The position numbers and the translations under genes are program-made. A stretch of 64,000 bases of DNA from Uloborus plumipes. Its lineage: Eukaryota > Arthropoda > Arachnida > Araneae > Uloboridae. The number at the start of each line of letters is the position of its first letter. The first letter of the stretch is position 1. Positions 27,518 through 37,773 of this stretch are shown here, piece by piece. Under the pieces are notes generated by a model. That model was not told where the DNA came from. It saw only the letters and a list, made by a program, of their open reading frames with translations, and ran no database searches. The DNA is taken from the NCBI GenBank assembly GCA_038373865.1, contig JAXGGA010000465.1:161578-225577 (forward strand). The letters are read 5' to 3'.

Positions 27518-28170
27518 CAGGGTGTCCACTCCAATCGTGGACCAATAGCTAATTTCTAAACCGTTAGAGATAAGCATATAGTTCATTTAGGAAAAAAATC
27601 GCCAAATTACGAGAGGAATTTTGGGTCCATTCAATGTTTTTCAAACAATCAAATTTTGAAAGAGTTACGAAATTTAAATTTTTATACAGCCCCCCAGTCC
27701 TATCAATCATATTTAGTAAAACATTCTTGACACTGTAACGTTTAAAACTAAAAAAAAAAACACTGTTCTACGACAAAAATTGACCGAGTTATGACGTTTT
27801 GAAAAATCAAGATTTTGAAGGATTTCGCATACGGTCCCTTAAGCGATCTTTCGATGACGTCATGAAATAATGCAAAATCTTGATTTTTCAAAACGTCATA
27901 ACTCGGTCAATTTTTGTCGTAGAACAGTGATTTTTTTTTAGTTTTAAACGTTACAGTGTCAAGAATATTTTACTAAATATGATTGATAGGACTGTGGGGC
28001 TGTATAAAAATTTAAATTTCGTAACTCTTTCAAAATTTGATTTTTTGAAAAACATTGAATAGATCCAAAATTCCTTTCGTAATTTGGAGATTTTTTCCTA
28101 AATGAACTATATGCTTATTTTTAACGGTTTAGAAATTAGCTATTGGGCCACGATTGGAGTGGACACCCTG
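27518..28170. mobile_element. fold-back (palindromic) transposable element, 653 bp
   Basis: The two halves are near-perfect inverted copies: about 300 bp (27518-27817) and 298 bp (27873-28170), separated by a 55 bp spacer. Termini are CAGGGTGTCCACTCCAATCG and its inverse, embedded in TATATA on both sides, so a TA or TATA target is likely. Only a few mismatches were seen between arms (for example GGACCAA versus GGCCCAA), which implies recent origin or gene conversion. The spacer has a TGACGTCA palindrome at 27855-27862. There is no transposase. Open frames crossing the right arm are incidental. Confidence 0.85.
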
Positions 28171-28174
28171 TATA

Positions 28175-30285
28175 TATATTATCTGTTTTACTTATACGCA
28201 AAATGCAACACCAATGCATATAAAACACCTTTTAATTTTAAAACAATGCCTTGCATCATTAACAATTTATGTCATTCTTTTCTAGAAATGTATATTTTTG
28301 CAGATTCCTTTCTCTTTTACGAAATTTGGGGGCATTGGTTGAAGAGGGCTCGTCCTTGTACATCATAGTAAAGAATAATATTTTTTTACATCTTTTGATA
28401 TAAAATGGGGATATATTCTCTTTTGTTCAACGAAGAGCTCAATTTTATACATAAGATATGAATATTTTGATGCAATAAATGAACATTTTTTTCGAAATGA
28501 AATCGTAAACGCTTTTAACACTCAAAGTTTACAGACACGAAATATTTTTCGGTAATCATGATAATATTGTCCTGTAAATCGCTTTTCAATTGGAAGAAAA
28601 CTTTGTACTTGTTTTCTGTGCATAATATTGCATTTTGAAGTCCCATTTTTTGAAACATAAACTAATGTAAAATCACTCCTGGATTTCGTTCATGTATAAA
28701 AGATTTTAAAACTTCATGATGTCGTATTCACGATTGTTTTAAGTTTAAGAAGTTTTATTTCATAGAGTTATGAAATGTGAAGGCATTTAATCTTTAATTA
28801 TTTTTCTATATTAGAATAGAAGCAAACCATGATGATTTAGATTTTCAAATAAATACACATTACATGTTGCAATTATGTATTCCCAGCTACTTTTACGGAT
28901 CCAATTTCTCTGAAAACGCATAATTGTTTCTTTAAATGTTTTTCATTTTTTTCATTGCCTATTTAGAATCTCGAATCAATTTTCTTTTGAGCTTAAACTC
29001 TTCGGTAATGTATTTCGTTTTGAAAAAGCAATGTCAAAGAAGTCAGAATGACGCATCGATCCTGGGCAGAAAAACAAGACAACAAAATCTTAGGTATGTT
29101 TCATGGGAGACATAGTAGTGTACAAGGAAACTCGCTTAAAACCGATGCAGTGTCTGGTGCACTCAATGTGTGATATTTATGGTTCCTGAAAAGTTCCCCG
29201 TCAATTCTTGACGGAAAACAATAGGAGAAATTTCAATTTAATTCTTATACCTAGCTAAAATCAAGAAAAAAAACTCACTTCAAGGTTTAATTCAAGGAAC
29301 TTTGATATTTAATAGAAGATTTTGCTCTTGAGTTGATGCTTCTAGAATTATGTTTTGTTTAGTGACATTAAAAGAAATAAAAGCTGAACTCTAGGAAATG
29401 TATCAACAGCTTGACGGTCTTTTTTAAAACATATTTAGTGGCGTGTACGTGTTTTTCATCCTCATCGTTATTATTATTATTAATATTATTGTTATTGTTA
29501 CTATTAATATTATTATTATGTTTATAATTAGTTGTAGTATTAAAGCCTTATCACTTCTGTGAATAACTAATACTGCTCTGTCAGCATTTATACAACAATC
29601 ATTAAGCTCATGACATTTTAAATATTAACTATGTAGTTGATAGCCATAAAAATGTATTGTACTTTTGACAATATAATATACTTCTTATAAGAAAAGTTCA
29701 CTTCTTTTAGTTTTGCATTCGAAAGACAAGAAATAAATTTTTGCCTTTAAAAGGTTTAAATCGTAAACGACCTCAACCTTCACGAAAAATTAGGTGTTCT
29801 TGAAATGTAATTTTAATGAAACTTTGACAAATGAAGTGCTTATCTTTACCTACTTTTGAATTCTCAGCTTCTTTGTGTTTCTGCATAAAATTGATAACAG
29901 CAAAGTATCGTCTTTGTTTATTAACTAAGTTGAATTATTGTTAACATTTATTTTATTTATTTATTTATTTAAGTTTTAATACCTCAAAAGCCAATCTAAT
30001 TCTAATTGTTCAAAATTAAGATCAAGCTTTACAGTAGCTTAGTTTGCACCTTACTGCCCAATAATTTCTAATCGAATTCATTCATTCAATAAAACAAACA
30101 CTAATGCTTATTTTTAAAACGAGAAATTGTTTTTGCCACAGCTTATACTTCACCCCCCCCCCCCAAAAAATAAAGGTGTTTTTTTCATCTTTTTAATCAA
30201 ATATACATTTTTTTAATCCTGAAGAAGAAACTCATTTCTGCAAAGCTTATTTTATGAAAAAAATACATCAGCCTAAAAAGTAATA
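28175..30285. other. AT-rich non-coding stretch, no gene recognised
   Basis: It contains an (ATT)n-like microsatellite at about 29468-29520, a (TTTA)n run near 29946-29972 and a C tract at about 30153-30163. No coding or RNA features. Confidence 0.5.
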
Positions 30286-30289
30286 AAAT

Positions 30290-30520
30290 TCCGAGAAAAC
30301 AGCTCTGATCCAATTGTAAAAGATTCTGCGCCACTGCTAACGACCACCTTATCAGACAAATGAGATAAAACAATGAACGAACTCGATTTCACAAATGAAG
30401 CGACTTAAATCAATCTCCTTTGTACTGCACGTATTTTTTACGTTTCCATTTTGTTTAAATTTTCATGTTTTCTGCAAAAGATATTAGCTGAATTTTTCCA
30501 CGAAAGGTAGATCGTTTAAC
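30290..30520 (+). repeat. copy 2 of the ~200 bp duplicated non-coding sequence
   Basis: This is the partner of 12220-12475. Shared blocks are GCTAACGACC, GAGATAAAACAATGAAC, CGATTTCACAAATGAAG, AATCAATC and GATATTAG, in the same order and spacing. There is no tail, termini or open frame. The copies are 18 kb apart in direct orientation, and the sequence between them is not otherwise duplicated as far as I can see. Confidence 0.65.
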
Positions 30521-30778
30521 ATTATCGTCATTTTTATTGCAACCCGCATAATTCTTGCATTTGATGCATTTTCCCACAAAAAAAGAATTGAAAAAGATAA
30601 AATATGTTTAACCATTGTACAGTAACTACAAAACAAGTATTAATAATGTTGCAAAATAAAGTTAATAGTTGATTGAATCAAAGTAAGTTTATGTGTATAA
30701 ATACAAATTGTCACAGTTTAAAGCGCACTGACAGCTTAATGTGAACAGTTAAATATGAAGTTTTGAAATCTGGAGAAT

Positions 30779-31243
30779 CTGAGTTATTTCGGGTGAAAAG
30801 AGTTGTTGAGAATCAAAACACGTCAAGTCCACTCTTTATGAAAAATAATTTTATTAAAAAAATATAAGTTGAAGAGTTTCTTTACCTTAAGAGCTTAAGA
30901 TCAAACGCTACTAGACATCAACAAAAAGTGAATATGAAGTTAGAGTTTTAAGTCAAAACCTCTTCATATCCATAGTGCCGTCTTAAGGAACTACGTATTT
31001 TGAGAAAGGGGTTTAACGAATTTTGATTCTTGAGTAGTTTAGAATTAAAACCCGTGAAGTTCATTTTTTACGGAAAGTGATTTTTTATAATATATAAGTG
31101 TAAAAGCTCATTTACCAATAGCTTAGAGACAATGCATCAAAACCACTGGATATCAACAAAATGGATTATAAAGGTAAGATTTAAAGTCAAAACCCCTTTA
31201 GAAAAATAGTTCCGCCTTCTGAACTATACTACACGGATTTTGA
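30779..31243. repeat. tandem duplication, two diverged units of about 232 bp
   Basis: Unit 1 (about 30779-31010) and unit 2 (about 31011-31243) share, in order, GAATCAAAAC/GAATTAAAAC, CGTCAAGT/CGTGAAGT, AATATAAGTTG/ATATAAGTGT, the block around CATCAACAAAAAGTG/TATCAACAAAATGG, AAGTCAAAACC and CGTATTTTGA/CGGATTTTGA. Divergence is considerable. There is no coding frame. It may be a remnant of a local satellite-like array. Confidence 0.65.
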
Positions 31244-32320
31244 CTCTAATTGATACAAAAATAAGTTTTGATAATCCCTTCACTATACAATTTGCTCTTT
31301 ATTCACAGTATCTATATACAGAGTTGGTAACATAAACGCGCTCTTATTTGTCTAATGAGGCGAAAACGTATTGAATGTCATACCTAATATTGTCTTTTAC
31401 CATCGGGAATCTTAAGTTACTTAACTCATAAATCAAAGATAATGATCATTTGTTGAAGAAAATGTATAGCATCACGGTAATTCCAAGACAATTTTACTTT
31501 TCTTTAAATTTAATAAAAACTTTATGGGTGCCAGATGGGTGCACCCATGTATTGCTGGATGGGTATCGCTTCTTTATATCACCTTAGCTATGTCAGTTTT
31601 TCTCACTAGAAATACTTAATAACGCAAAAAATATATTTATTGCAAGTGCCCCAGTTGCTTTGTTGTCAGACTGTTATGGAAATAATGTTTGTAGGTTATG
31701 CAATAAAGTTACTTTTTCTCTCACCATTATTTACTAGATGGAATTAATAAAATTTTGAGAGAGAATTATTTCTAATCCTCTCGACATTATTGTTTTTATA
31801 AAGAATTTTGTCAGTTATTTTATAAAACTTAAACATAAATATAGCTGTACGATAAACCAATGATTTGTGTAAGTCTGTTATGGAACATTGCTGTTGTTTA
31901 TAATTAAACGTATTAACTTCTATTTTTAAATAAAACGAAAGTTTTTTTTCAGTTCATATATCAAAAAGTTCACATAGTTGCACCTCATTTTTCGTACAGA
32001 ACTGAACTATTTCTAGATGAAACAACAAAAGAAAAACTTTTTTATTGTTTTTTTTTTCATCGAATGTGCTATAAATGCTAAATAATGTCTCTGATATTAC
32101 ACAAGAAAAATGTTTAAATACAATAGAATTAAATGAAAAAAAAACAAATACTTAATTTCAAAAAATAAAAATAAAAATGCTCAATAATCCTGTAAAAGTA
32201 AAGTTACACTTAGATTTTTTTAAAGATCTATACTCACATATAGACATCGTAACGTTACTAAGATACTTAAAGTTTAACTGAAGAAAATACAACTAAGGGT
32301 ATTTATTACAACTGTGCATT
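31244..32320. other. AT-rich non-coding stretch, no gene recognised
   Basis: Nothing beyond homopolymers is seen. A short GGGTGCACCC palindrome with flanking direct repeats of ATGGGT lies near 31527-31565. Confidence 0.45.
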
Positions 32321-32391
32321 TATACAAATACAAATACAAATGTGGCGACCAGCAGCAGGCTCAGGGCCCAACTTGGCTGGTCCTAGTCAAA

Positions 32392-35292
32392 TTAAAGACC
32401 CCAATGAAGATCAATGGCCCTCTTAAAGCCATCTACTCCATTGCTCTTTACCGCCTCTTCCGGTAAGCTGTTCCAAGTTCCCACTACCCTGCTGAAATAG
32501 TAATTTTTTCGAATTTCCAGGTTCGCCTGAGGTTTAAACAGCTTAAAACAATGACCCCTTGTCCTGCTTTCCTTGCAAAACTCCAACCCTGCAACATCAT
32601 TCATTTTAATAAATTTAAATAACTGAATCATGTCCCCTCTGGTTCTCCTTTGCTCAAGACTATACATATTAAGCATTCTAAGTCTGGAATCATAGTCTAA
32701 ATTAGAAAATCCATTTACTAACCTTGTAGCCCTTCTTTGTACCCTTTCCAATAAATTAATGTCTTTCTTCAGATAAGGAGACCAAAACTGAACAGCATAC
32801 TCCAAATGAGGTCTTACCAAACTTCTATATAGAGGCAGAAGAACCTTCTTAGATTTGTTTGAAATAGATCTATTAATAAACCCAAGCATCCTATTGGCTT
32901 TGTTACTAGCTATGCTGCACTGTTGACTGGACTTGAAATCCTGATTTATTAAGACACCTAGATCCATAACATTATCTGCCCTACTAATGACTGAACCCTG
33001 TAAATAATAGCTTGTATGCTTATTTCCATGACCGAAATGCAGCACTTGACATTTCCCAACATTAACTGCCATACCCCACTTGTCTGCCCATTTAGTAATA
33101 TGATCCAAATCCTGTTGCAGCTGATTTATTTGTTCGTCATTTTCTACAACCCCCATAAGTTTGACATCATCGGCAAAACAATTCATGTTTCCAGAAACAT
33201 TTTCATGAATGTCATTCATAAAAATAATAAACAAAAGGGGACCTAAAACTGATCCTTGGGGAACCCCACTTAAAACCTCACTCCATTTAGAATAGTTACC
33301 CCTAACAACTACTCTTTGTTTCCTTCCTGTCAGCCAATTCCTAACCCAAACTAGAATTTTACCTCCTACCCCTATACCAGCTAATTTGCTGAGTAGTGCT
33401 ACATGCGGTACCTTATCGAAAGCTTTTTGAAAATCTATGTAAACAACATCTACGCATTTTTTGCTATCTAAAGCCAAGGTAACCTTGTCGTAGAAATGTA
33501 ATAAATTAGTAGCACACGATTTACCTTTTCTGAAACCATACTGCAAACTACTCAACAGCCCATTATTTTCTAAGAAATTCATAATCTTAATTTTGATCAA
33601 TGTTTCAAAAATTTTACATACCACTGAAGTCAGACTCACAGGCCTATAATTTCCTGCATTACCTCTAGACCCTTTCTTGAAGAGTGGTGTAATGTTAGCT
33701 AGTTTCCAGTCCTCTGGCACTATCCCTGAGTTATACGAAGCATTGAATATATTAACTATAGCGTCAACTAATTCCTCTGCACATTCTACTAGAATTTTTG
33801 GATAAATATTATCTGGTCCCGGAGCTTTTGTGGTTTTAATTTTTTTCAAATAAAGTAAAACGTCCTCCCTGGAAAATACAAAGTCCTCAAGCTGTGTAGT
33901 AGCTTGTGTCTTGCTTGTGTCAACTGTTGAGATACAGTTATCGTTAAAAACACTGGAAAAAAAGTCATTTAGAACATTTGCTATATCACCATCATTCTGA
34001 ATTAAATTTCCATGCTCATCTACTAGTGGCCCAATTTGACTATTTCGAACTTTCCCAGAATTTGCGTATGCAAAAAACTCCTTTGGATTCCTGTCAATAT
34101 TATCTGCCAGCTTTTGTTCCAATTCTCTTTTCTGAAACCGTACCAAATACTTAAAACTACGCCTAGCCTCACAATACTGTAGCCTGTCTGCGCTGTGACC
34201 AGTTTCTTTTAATCGACGAAAAGCAGCTTGCTTACGGTTTAGAGCATCCTTAGTTTCCCTAGTGAACCACATGGGCCAAATTTTTGTGTTTACCCCTTTT
34301 CTCCTAAAAGGAACAAAATCTCCAACTGTTTTTGCTAGTTTTTCCTTAAACTCTGTCCACTGCAAATTTACATCGCTATTGTCCAAACCTGATGAAAAAA
34401 CCGCTTTCAAACTCTGCCTGAGTGCGACAAAATCAGTATTTCTGAAATTAGGTACAAACCTAAAATTTTTGTCTTTGTGCATATCAAACTTAATCCCAAA
34501 CCTAATGCTGTTGTGGTCACTATCCCCAATATGCTCCCCTACACATAATGCCTGTACAGAGCCTTCAACATTGCAGAAAACAAGATCCAAAACAGTATCC
34601 TGCCGTGTTCCCTCAGAAACAACTTGATCTAAAAAACAGTCACCAATTACTTTTAGAAATTCCTCTTCTCTACTATTATTGGGGTAAGAATTATTCCAAT
34701 CAATGCCCGGAAAATTGAAATCCCCCATTATAATTACCGGTCCCTTACTCGACATGTCTCTAATAATACGATACATCTGTTCATCTTGACCCTGGCTTAG
34801 ATTAGGTGGCCTATAAATGTTACCCAAACGTAATTTTTTACCCTTACCGCTCATCAATTCTAGCCAAACCATGTCAATATCATTAGGTTTGTCATTTATT
34901 GCCAATTCATTGCAAGTTAAAGTATCTCTAACATAAAATAAAACCCCACCACCTCTTTTACCCACTCTATCTTGTCTAAACAAATTATACCCAGGAATAC
35001 ACAATAAATCATCATCATTTTTGGTAGCCCATGTCTCGGTAACTCCAATTACATCCAAATTCTCATTTGTGATTATGCTTTTTAATTCTTCCATCTTGTT
35101 CCTAATACTGCGAGCATTGGTATAAAAAACCTTAAGCATGCTCAACTTGTTTTTATTCAACCCCTTACGATTTCTTGAATCAAAATTGTTGAAATGACTA
35201 CTCTTATTTTCCTCCTTATTACCATTCCTAATTAAACCCAAATAGTTTGCATATTTTTGCAACCTTCTCCGTGAACCCTGCCCCCCTTTCAA
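32392..35292 (-). CDS. LINE ORF2: AP-endonuclease / reverse transcriptase (about 966 codons, intact)
   Basis: The protein nicks target DNA and primes reverse transcription there. The APE-type endonuclease occupies about residues 53-265: NARS at 59-62, TETW at 85-88 with the catalytic Glu, GDFN at 190-193, and SDH at 258-260 with the catalytic His. The reverse transcriptase lies at about 525-790: NYRPVSLTS (548-556), YIDFQKAFD motif A (618-626), GVPQGSVLGP motif B (676-685) and FADD motif C (706-709). The conserved tail includes LEYAVQFWSP, RVQRRATR and the final RVVGTWNSLP block. All catalytic residues looked for are present. The frame opens only 2 bp after the ORF1 stop with TTG. The first ATG is codon 52 (near 35139), just before the endonuclease, so the true start is uncertain. 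Re-initiation after ORF1 is possible. Confidence 0.93.
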   Translation of the reverse strand: MKGGQGSRRRLQKYANYLGLIRNGNKEENKSSHFNNFDSRNRKGLNKNKLSMLKVFYTNARSIRNKMEELKSIITNENLDVIGVTETWATKNDDDLLCIPGYNLFRQDRVGKRGGGVLFYVRDTLTCNELAINDKPNDIDMVWLELMSGKGKKLRLGNIYRPPNLSQGQDEQMYRIIRDMSSKGPVIIMGDFNFPGIDWNNSYPNNSREEEFLKVIGDCFLDQVVSEGTRQDTVLDLVFCNVEGSVQALCVGEHIGDSDHNSIRFGIKFDMHKDKNFRFVPNFRNTDFVALRQSLKAVFSSGLDNSDVNLQWTEFKEKLAKTVGDFVPFRRKGVNTKIWPMWFTRETKDALNRKQAAFRRLKETGHSADRLQYCEARRSFKYLVRFQKRELEQKLADNIDRNPKEFFAYANSGKVRNSQIGPLVDEHGNLIQNDGDIANVLNDFFSSVFNDNCISTVDTSKTQATTQLEDFVFSREDVLLYLKKIKTTKAPGPDNIYPKILVECAEELVDAIVNIFNASYNSGIVPEDWKLANITPLFKKGSRGNAGNYRPVSLTSVVCKIFETLIKIKIMNFLENNGLLSSLQYGFRKGKSCATNLLHFYDKVTLALDSKKCVDVVYIDFQKAFDKVPHVALLSKLAGIGVGGKILVWVRNWLTGRKQRVVVRGNYSKWSEVLSGVPQGSVLGPLLFIIFMNDIHENVSGNMNCFADDVKLMGVVENDEQINQLQQDLDHITKWADKWGMAVNVGKCQVLHFGHGNKHTSYYLQGSVISRADNVMDLGVLINQDFKSSQQCSIASNKANRMLGFINRSISNKSKKVLLPLYRSLVRPHLEYAVQFWSPYLKKDINLLERVQRRATRLVNGFSNLDYDSRLRMLNMYSLEQRRTRGDMIQLFKFIKMNDVAGLEFCKESRTRGHCFKLFKPQANLEIRKNYYFSRVVGTWNSLPEEAVKSNGVDGFKRAIDLHWGL

Positions 35293-35294
35293 AC

Positions 35295-36134
35295 TTAGTT
35301 TTTTGACTCAGAATACTCCAAAACCAAACCACTAACCATTTTAACCCCTGTAGAACTCAGATGCAGGCCATCCCTAGCAATCCAATCTCGCTTACAATAA
35401 CTCCACACATCGATGAATCTGATACTGCGCATATGGCAAATTTCTTTGAGTATCAGGTTCATGCACCTAGCCCGCTGGTTTAACCAGCTCCTATTGACTC
35501 CGTACCTGGGCAGCAACCCAACCACTTGGACACTGGTCGAACTGTTGGTTGCTTTATCCAACAGGGAATTCCACTCGTTCCTAAATTCCTCATTATTACT
35601 ACGGCCTACATCGTTCGTTCCCACCCATAAAGTGACCATATCCTCCTTATCAAATGTCCCCCTCTTCTCTGCAACCTTATTTACATCCTTCACCCGAGCC
35701 CCTGGTAAACAACACCTAGCCACCTTACGTTTTACCCTCCCGATTGAATTTCCCACCTCACGCACCATAGAATCCCCCAATATTACCCCCTTCGTCTCCC
35801 AGTCTGTCTCCTTACTGCTAACTTCCCCCTTCTCCTCTGGAATAATCCCACTAACTAACTCACAGCTAATGCCCACATCCTTTTTAATAACATCTCCCTC
35901 TCCATCTGAATTGTTTACCTCCTCTGTCCCACAACCTGAGGCTATTTGAGCCTGCAAAATGGTCATCCTATTTTTTAAGTCCAGGAGCTCAGCACACTTA
36001 GTGCAAGTGAAATCATCCTCAGAAATGGACTCCTCTTTTCCCTCATACAGGCAGAACATCTGACAAATGTCGCAAGAAATCCACCTGCTCCCCTTCCCAT
36101 TCTTAACCTCTTTCAAAATGCATATAACACCCAT
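35295..36134 (-). CDS. LINE ORF1: PHD-like zinc finger plus SGNH/GDSL esterase domain (279 aa)
   Basis: ORF1 proteins of CR1-type LINEs accompany the RNA; the esterase domain is thought to act in RNP formation or membrane/lipid interaction. Residues 18-47 have a zinc-binding pattern (WISCDICQMFC ... CTKC), followed by a short Leu-rich segment (LLDLKNRMTILQAQI, 50-64) that could form a coiled coil. An acidic Ser/Glu linker precedes the SGNH domain: block I GDSM with the nucleophile Ser (120-123), block III GTND (172-175), and block V with the catalytic Asp and His in DGLH (255-258). The ATG at 36132-36134 is the first in frame. The stop TAA (35295-35297) is followed immediately by the ORF2 frame. 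The domains look complete and undamaged. Confidence 0.9.
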   Translation of the reverse strand: MGVICILKEVKNGKGSRWISCDICQMFCLYEGKEESISEDDFTCTKCAELLDLKNRMTILQAQIASGCGTEEVNNSDGEGDVIKKDVGISCELVSGIIPEEKGEVSSKETDWETKGVILGDSMVREVGNSIGRVKRKVARCCLPGARVKDVNKVAEKRGTFDKEDMVTLWVGTNDVGRSNNEEFRNEWNSLLDKATNSSTSVQVVGLLPRYGVNRSWLNQRARCMNLILKEICHMRSIRFIDVWSYCKRDWIARDGLHLSSTGVKMVSGLVLEYSESKN

Positions 36135-36532
36135 AATAACTCAAATGATCCACTTATACAAAAGCAATACAAAAAGACAAAAGTGCAAAATTTTAAGAGT
36201 AACTACTAATAATTAAAATAAGAAATCATTTGAGATAAAGATACAAAGAATGCAGATAACTAAGTCAGTAGTAAATAAAAATAAACTAACTTACTACACC
36301 CAACAAAGAACACAGGCCTAACAACAAAGGAATCACCACATTTTAGGCTTAGCTCAAAAAATTGAAAAACACTTTAAGAATGCAAGTAAAGCAAAAATAA
36401 GTCTCAATGCACAGAAATACTAAATTATATGCTGAAATACAATAAAAATACCAAAACTGATACAATAAAAACAAACAATTTACATTAAAAATATCACTTA
36501 GCTCAGAGCAGCAAAAATCTCCCCTGCAACAC

Positions 36533-36551
36533 TGGCGCCCTCTAGCGGCGG
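36533..36551 (-). promoter_or_regulatory. CTCF-like motif in the LINE 5' end
   Basis: The minus-strand sequence CCGCCGCTAGAGGGCGCCAG near the 5' border of the LINE fits the core of the CTCF consensus (YAGRKGGCRS). It may be part of the internal promoter. The match is by eye and the function is inferred. Confidence 0.3.
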
Positions 36552-37598
36552 GATGGATTTAGATTAAAATCAGGTAATAAAAACTTTAAACACCAATAAT
36601 GTCTTTAAGTGATATATTATTCATGCATTATGCGAATAATTTAATTAAGTCAAAACTTAAAAGTTACTTCTAATTATTAACTTTATTTTTTTGACCCATT
36701 TTCGGCCAAAGTTGCGTATACGCAGCATTTCATTAAACAATTTTTAATGAACACTGTGACATATATTTTTCATTACTTTTATTTTTATGTTATTTTTAAG
36801 GGTTTTGAAATCACCTATGAATTATTAGCAATTCAATTGGGTCAAACATTTTGAGTAAAGAAATTTTCAAAATGTGCAAGTTTTTCAACTTGAAAAGTTT
36901 ATTGTTAAGTTCGACATTTTAAAAATGTACAATTTATCCACATGAAATTTCTCATATGTTTTTACAATGTCTTAAAGATGCAAGTTTTGTTATTTAAATA
37001 AAAATTAAACAAATGTCGTAAAAAGTCTTAAAAATCTTTACTCAAATTTAATGTTGCGTTAACGCATCGTTGGCCGAATTAATGAAGAAAATACAAAAGC
37101 TCAAAATCCGGTTTTTATGCAAGAAATCTGAGTTTTATTGCAAATTATGATGGTTTTATTTGAACTTAACTTATAGATAATCGCAAAAATATTTATAAAA
37201 GGAAAGACAGTAAGATTTGGATTCAAACTTTGGGGTTTGTGCTCATCAGATGAATACCTTTATTAATTTATTCCATACTAGAGTTACCCGCAACGGCTTT
37301 GCCCGTGATAAAATTTAAACGATTAGTGTTGCTGTCGCTGTATCCATAACTCCCGAATAAAAAAGCTCTGAACTGCAAGAACAATGAAAAGTAAAAGCAT
37401 AATTTCACCAAAATTTGTAAATGCAAAAAAAGACATCTGCTTTGTCCTCGCAAAATTGCTATGTTTAACGTCTTTAGCTAAAATCTTAAATCACCGCAAG
37501 GTGGCTCATTCAAGCTCAAAAAATAAATACGTTCTGGCTTGGCGAAATTTACCATATTTTACAATGCCTATTACGTTTTTTGGTACTTAAGGATTATA

Positions 37599-37773
37599 TC
37601 CACCGCAGCTACAAATTTGGCGGTTAAAAAAAAATTTAGCCGTTTATTTGGCGGGATTTTTTTTTTTTTTTTGGGGGGGGGGGGTAAATATTTATGTGCG
37701 CGTAGAAACAACCGCCGCAAAACAAAGAAAAAACGCCAAATCTGTTTTAACCGCCAAATCTGTAGCTGCAGTG
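37599..37773. repeat. 175 bp inverted-repeat unit
   Basis: The left end CCACCGCAGCTACAAATTTG plus GCGGTTAAAA (37599-37628) is mirrored by TTTTAACCGCC plus AAATCTGTAGCTGCAGTGG (37745-37773). That is about 29 bp of inverted repeat with few mismatches. A CGCCAAATCTG motif is directly repeated inside the right arm. A G tract (about 37673-37684) lies in the loop. It looks like a small MITE within the larger repeat. Confidence 0.65.

Larger units (their letters stand above)
32324..36552 (-). mobile_element. full-length CR1-like non-LTR retrotransposon, apparently intact
   Basis: Read on the minus strand, the order is a 5' UTR of about 420 bp, ORF1 (zinc finger plus SGNH esterase), ORF2 (APE endonuclease plus RT), a short 3' UTR and a tail of repeated ATTTGT units (32324-32343). 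An esterase-bearing ORF1 with a PHD-like finger and an APE/RT ORF2 is characteristic of the CR1 clade and relatives. Both ORFs are uninterrupted over 1,245 codons, so this copy may be recent and possibly competent. A 3' fragment of the same family lies at 62757-63013. A short TGSATTTA-like match at both borders may be a target duplication, but it is weak. Confidence 0.9.

Noticed and set aside
28102..28368. Plus-strand frame of 88 codons
   Set aside because: Begins inside the right arm of the palindromic element and continues into AT-rich flank; no motif.
34262..34627. Plus-strand open frame of 121 codons
   Set aside because: Antisense to the intact LINE ORF2; no independent motif.
35413..35949. 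Plus-strand open frame of 178 codons
   Set aside because: Antisense to the LINE ORF1 esterase region; hydrophobic, Ser/Thr-rich shadow translation.
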